Part shown: piece by piece, positions 63,849-64,000 of the stretch
Layout: each line of letters opens with the position of its first letter
How positions within the stretch are numbered: position 1 is the stretch's first letter
From: Litorilinea aerophila
GTDB lineage: Bacteria > Chloroflexota > Anaerolineae > Caldilineales > Caldilineaceae
Assembly: GCF_006569185.2 (NCBI RefSeq)
Contig: NZ_VIGC02000005.1
Coordinates: forward strand, 124,001-188,000
Reading direction: 5' to 3'
Length of the DNA: 64,000 nucleotides
Position numbers and translations under genes: made by a program
Notes under the pieces: model-generated
Databases searched by the model: none
Seen by the model: the letters and a program-made list of their open reading frames with translations, nothing else
Told to the model about the DNA's origin: nothing

Positions 63849-64000
63849 ATGACTTCTGAACATGGACACGAGGAAACTATGCCGCAAACCGCACAGAAAC
63901 AGGAAGCGCATGCCCATCACGCCGCCCACGCCCACGACCAGGCGGATGGCCAGGCGCCGGCCATGGCCCACGGCGACCATGGGGATGAACACGCCGGCCA
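63849..64000 (+). CDS. His-rich N-terminus of a probable metal-transport protein (3'-truncated)
   Basis: Only 50 codons are visible before the window ends. The start is ATG 63849 with GGAGAGGAG upstream; an in-frame ATG at 63819 would add 10 residues but lacks a site. The sequence is His/Ala/Asp-rich (AHAHHAAHAHDQAD). Such N-termini are typical of CopB-type copper P-type ATPases or of metal chaperones; the domain itself is not visible, so this is inference from composition and from the adjacent two-component pair. Confidence 0.5.
   Translation, partial: MTSEHGHEETMPQTAQKQEAHAHHAAHAHDQADGQAPAMAHGDHGDEHAG

Overview
The window is high-GC bacterial DNA with long intergenic palindromes, many lipoproteins with Thr/Pro-rich (TPTP) linkers, and tightly overlapping genes. 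The gene style points to a filamentous Chloroflexota bacterium, probably Caldilineae-like: thioester alpha-2-macroglobulin, EAD1-TPR proteins, SH3 lipoproteins, actinobacterial-type inositol phosphate synthase, and a tRNA without encoded CCA. This placement is inferred from gene style, not from a marker gene. No rRNA, CRISPR array, phage module or complete IS element was seen.

Layout. Positions 1-8.0 kb hold housekeeping and accessory genes: a 5'-truncated M1 metallopeptidase, an orphan amino-acid ABC ATPase, a membrane zinc-ribbon protein, a YbaK-type deacylase, an SDR epimerase, a flavin reductase, a c-type cytochrome lipoprotein with a 96-bp minisatellite, a small unknown protein and an SH3 protein. 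A UvrD-like helicase follows (8.1-10.4 kb). From 10.4 to 30.6 kb runs one long plus-strand surface-glycan locus: an MsbA/PglK-like ABC exporter, a GT61 enzyme, two methyltransferase-like proteins, an FkbM methyltransferase, about seven glycosyltransferases, a Gfo/Idh oxidoreductase, an O-antigen-ligase/TPR fusion and a WecA/MraY-type initiating transferase. Many of its genes overlap by 1-17 bases. It is followed by a double cyclophilin lipoprotein, a VTT membrane protein and a 2027-residue alpha-2-macroglobulin (33.1-39.1 kb).

From 39.2 to 44.1 kb, on the minus strand, is a nickel-pincer cofactor operon (larB-larE-larC) flanked by two aldo/keto reductases; no larA is present. Next come lacI-ino1, with a perfect LacI-type operator, and then a four-gene minus-strand operon (47.1-53.8 kb). 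That operon alternates two EAD1-TM-TPR proteins with two exported proteins sharing a cysteine-paired beta domain. I regard it as the best candidate for an undescribed system. The right end has a DUF1624 membrane protein, htpG, tRNA-Leu(GAG), two cytochrome c lipoproteins, a histidine kinase with a degenerate NtrC-like regulator, an OmpR/kinase pair, and the start of a His-rich protein, perhaps a copper ATPase.

Repeats. A ~100-bp imperfect palindrome occurs four times, plus one remnant. One copy sits in frame inside the signal-peptide region of a gene in the EAD1 operon, and another supplies the C-terminus and stop codon of a histidine kinase. Two other dispersed palindrome families fill the intergenic spaces near 24.5, 42.2, 46.8-47.0 and 58.7-58.9 kb.
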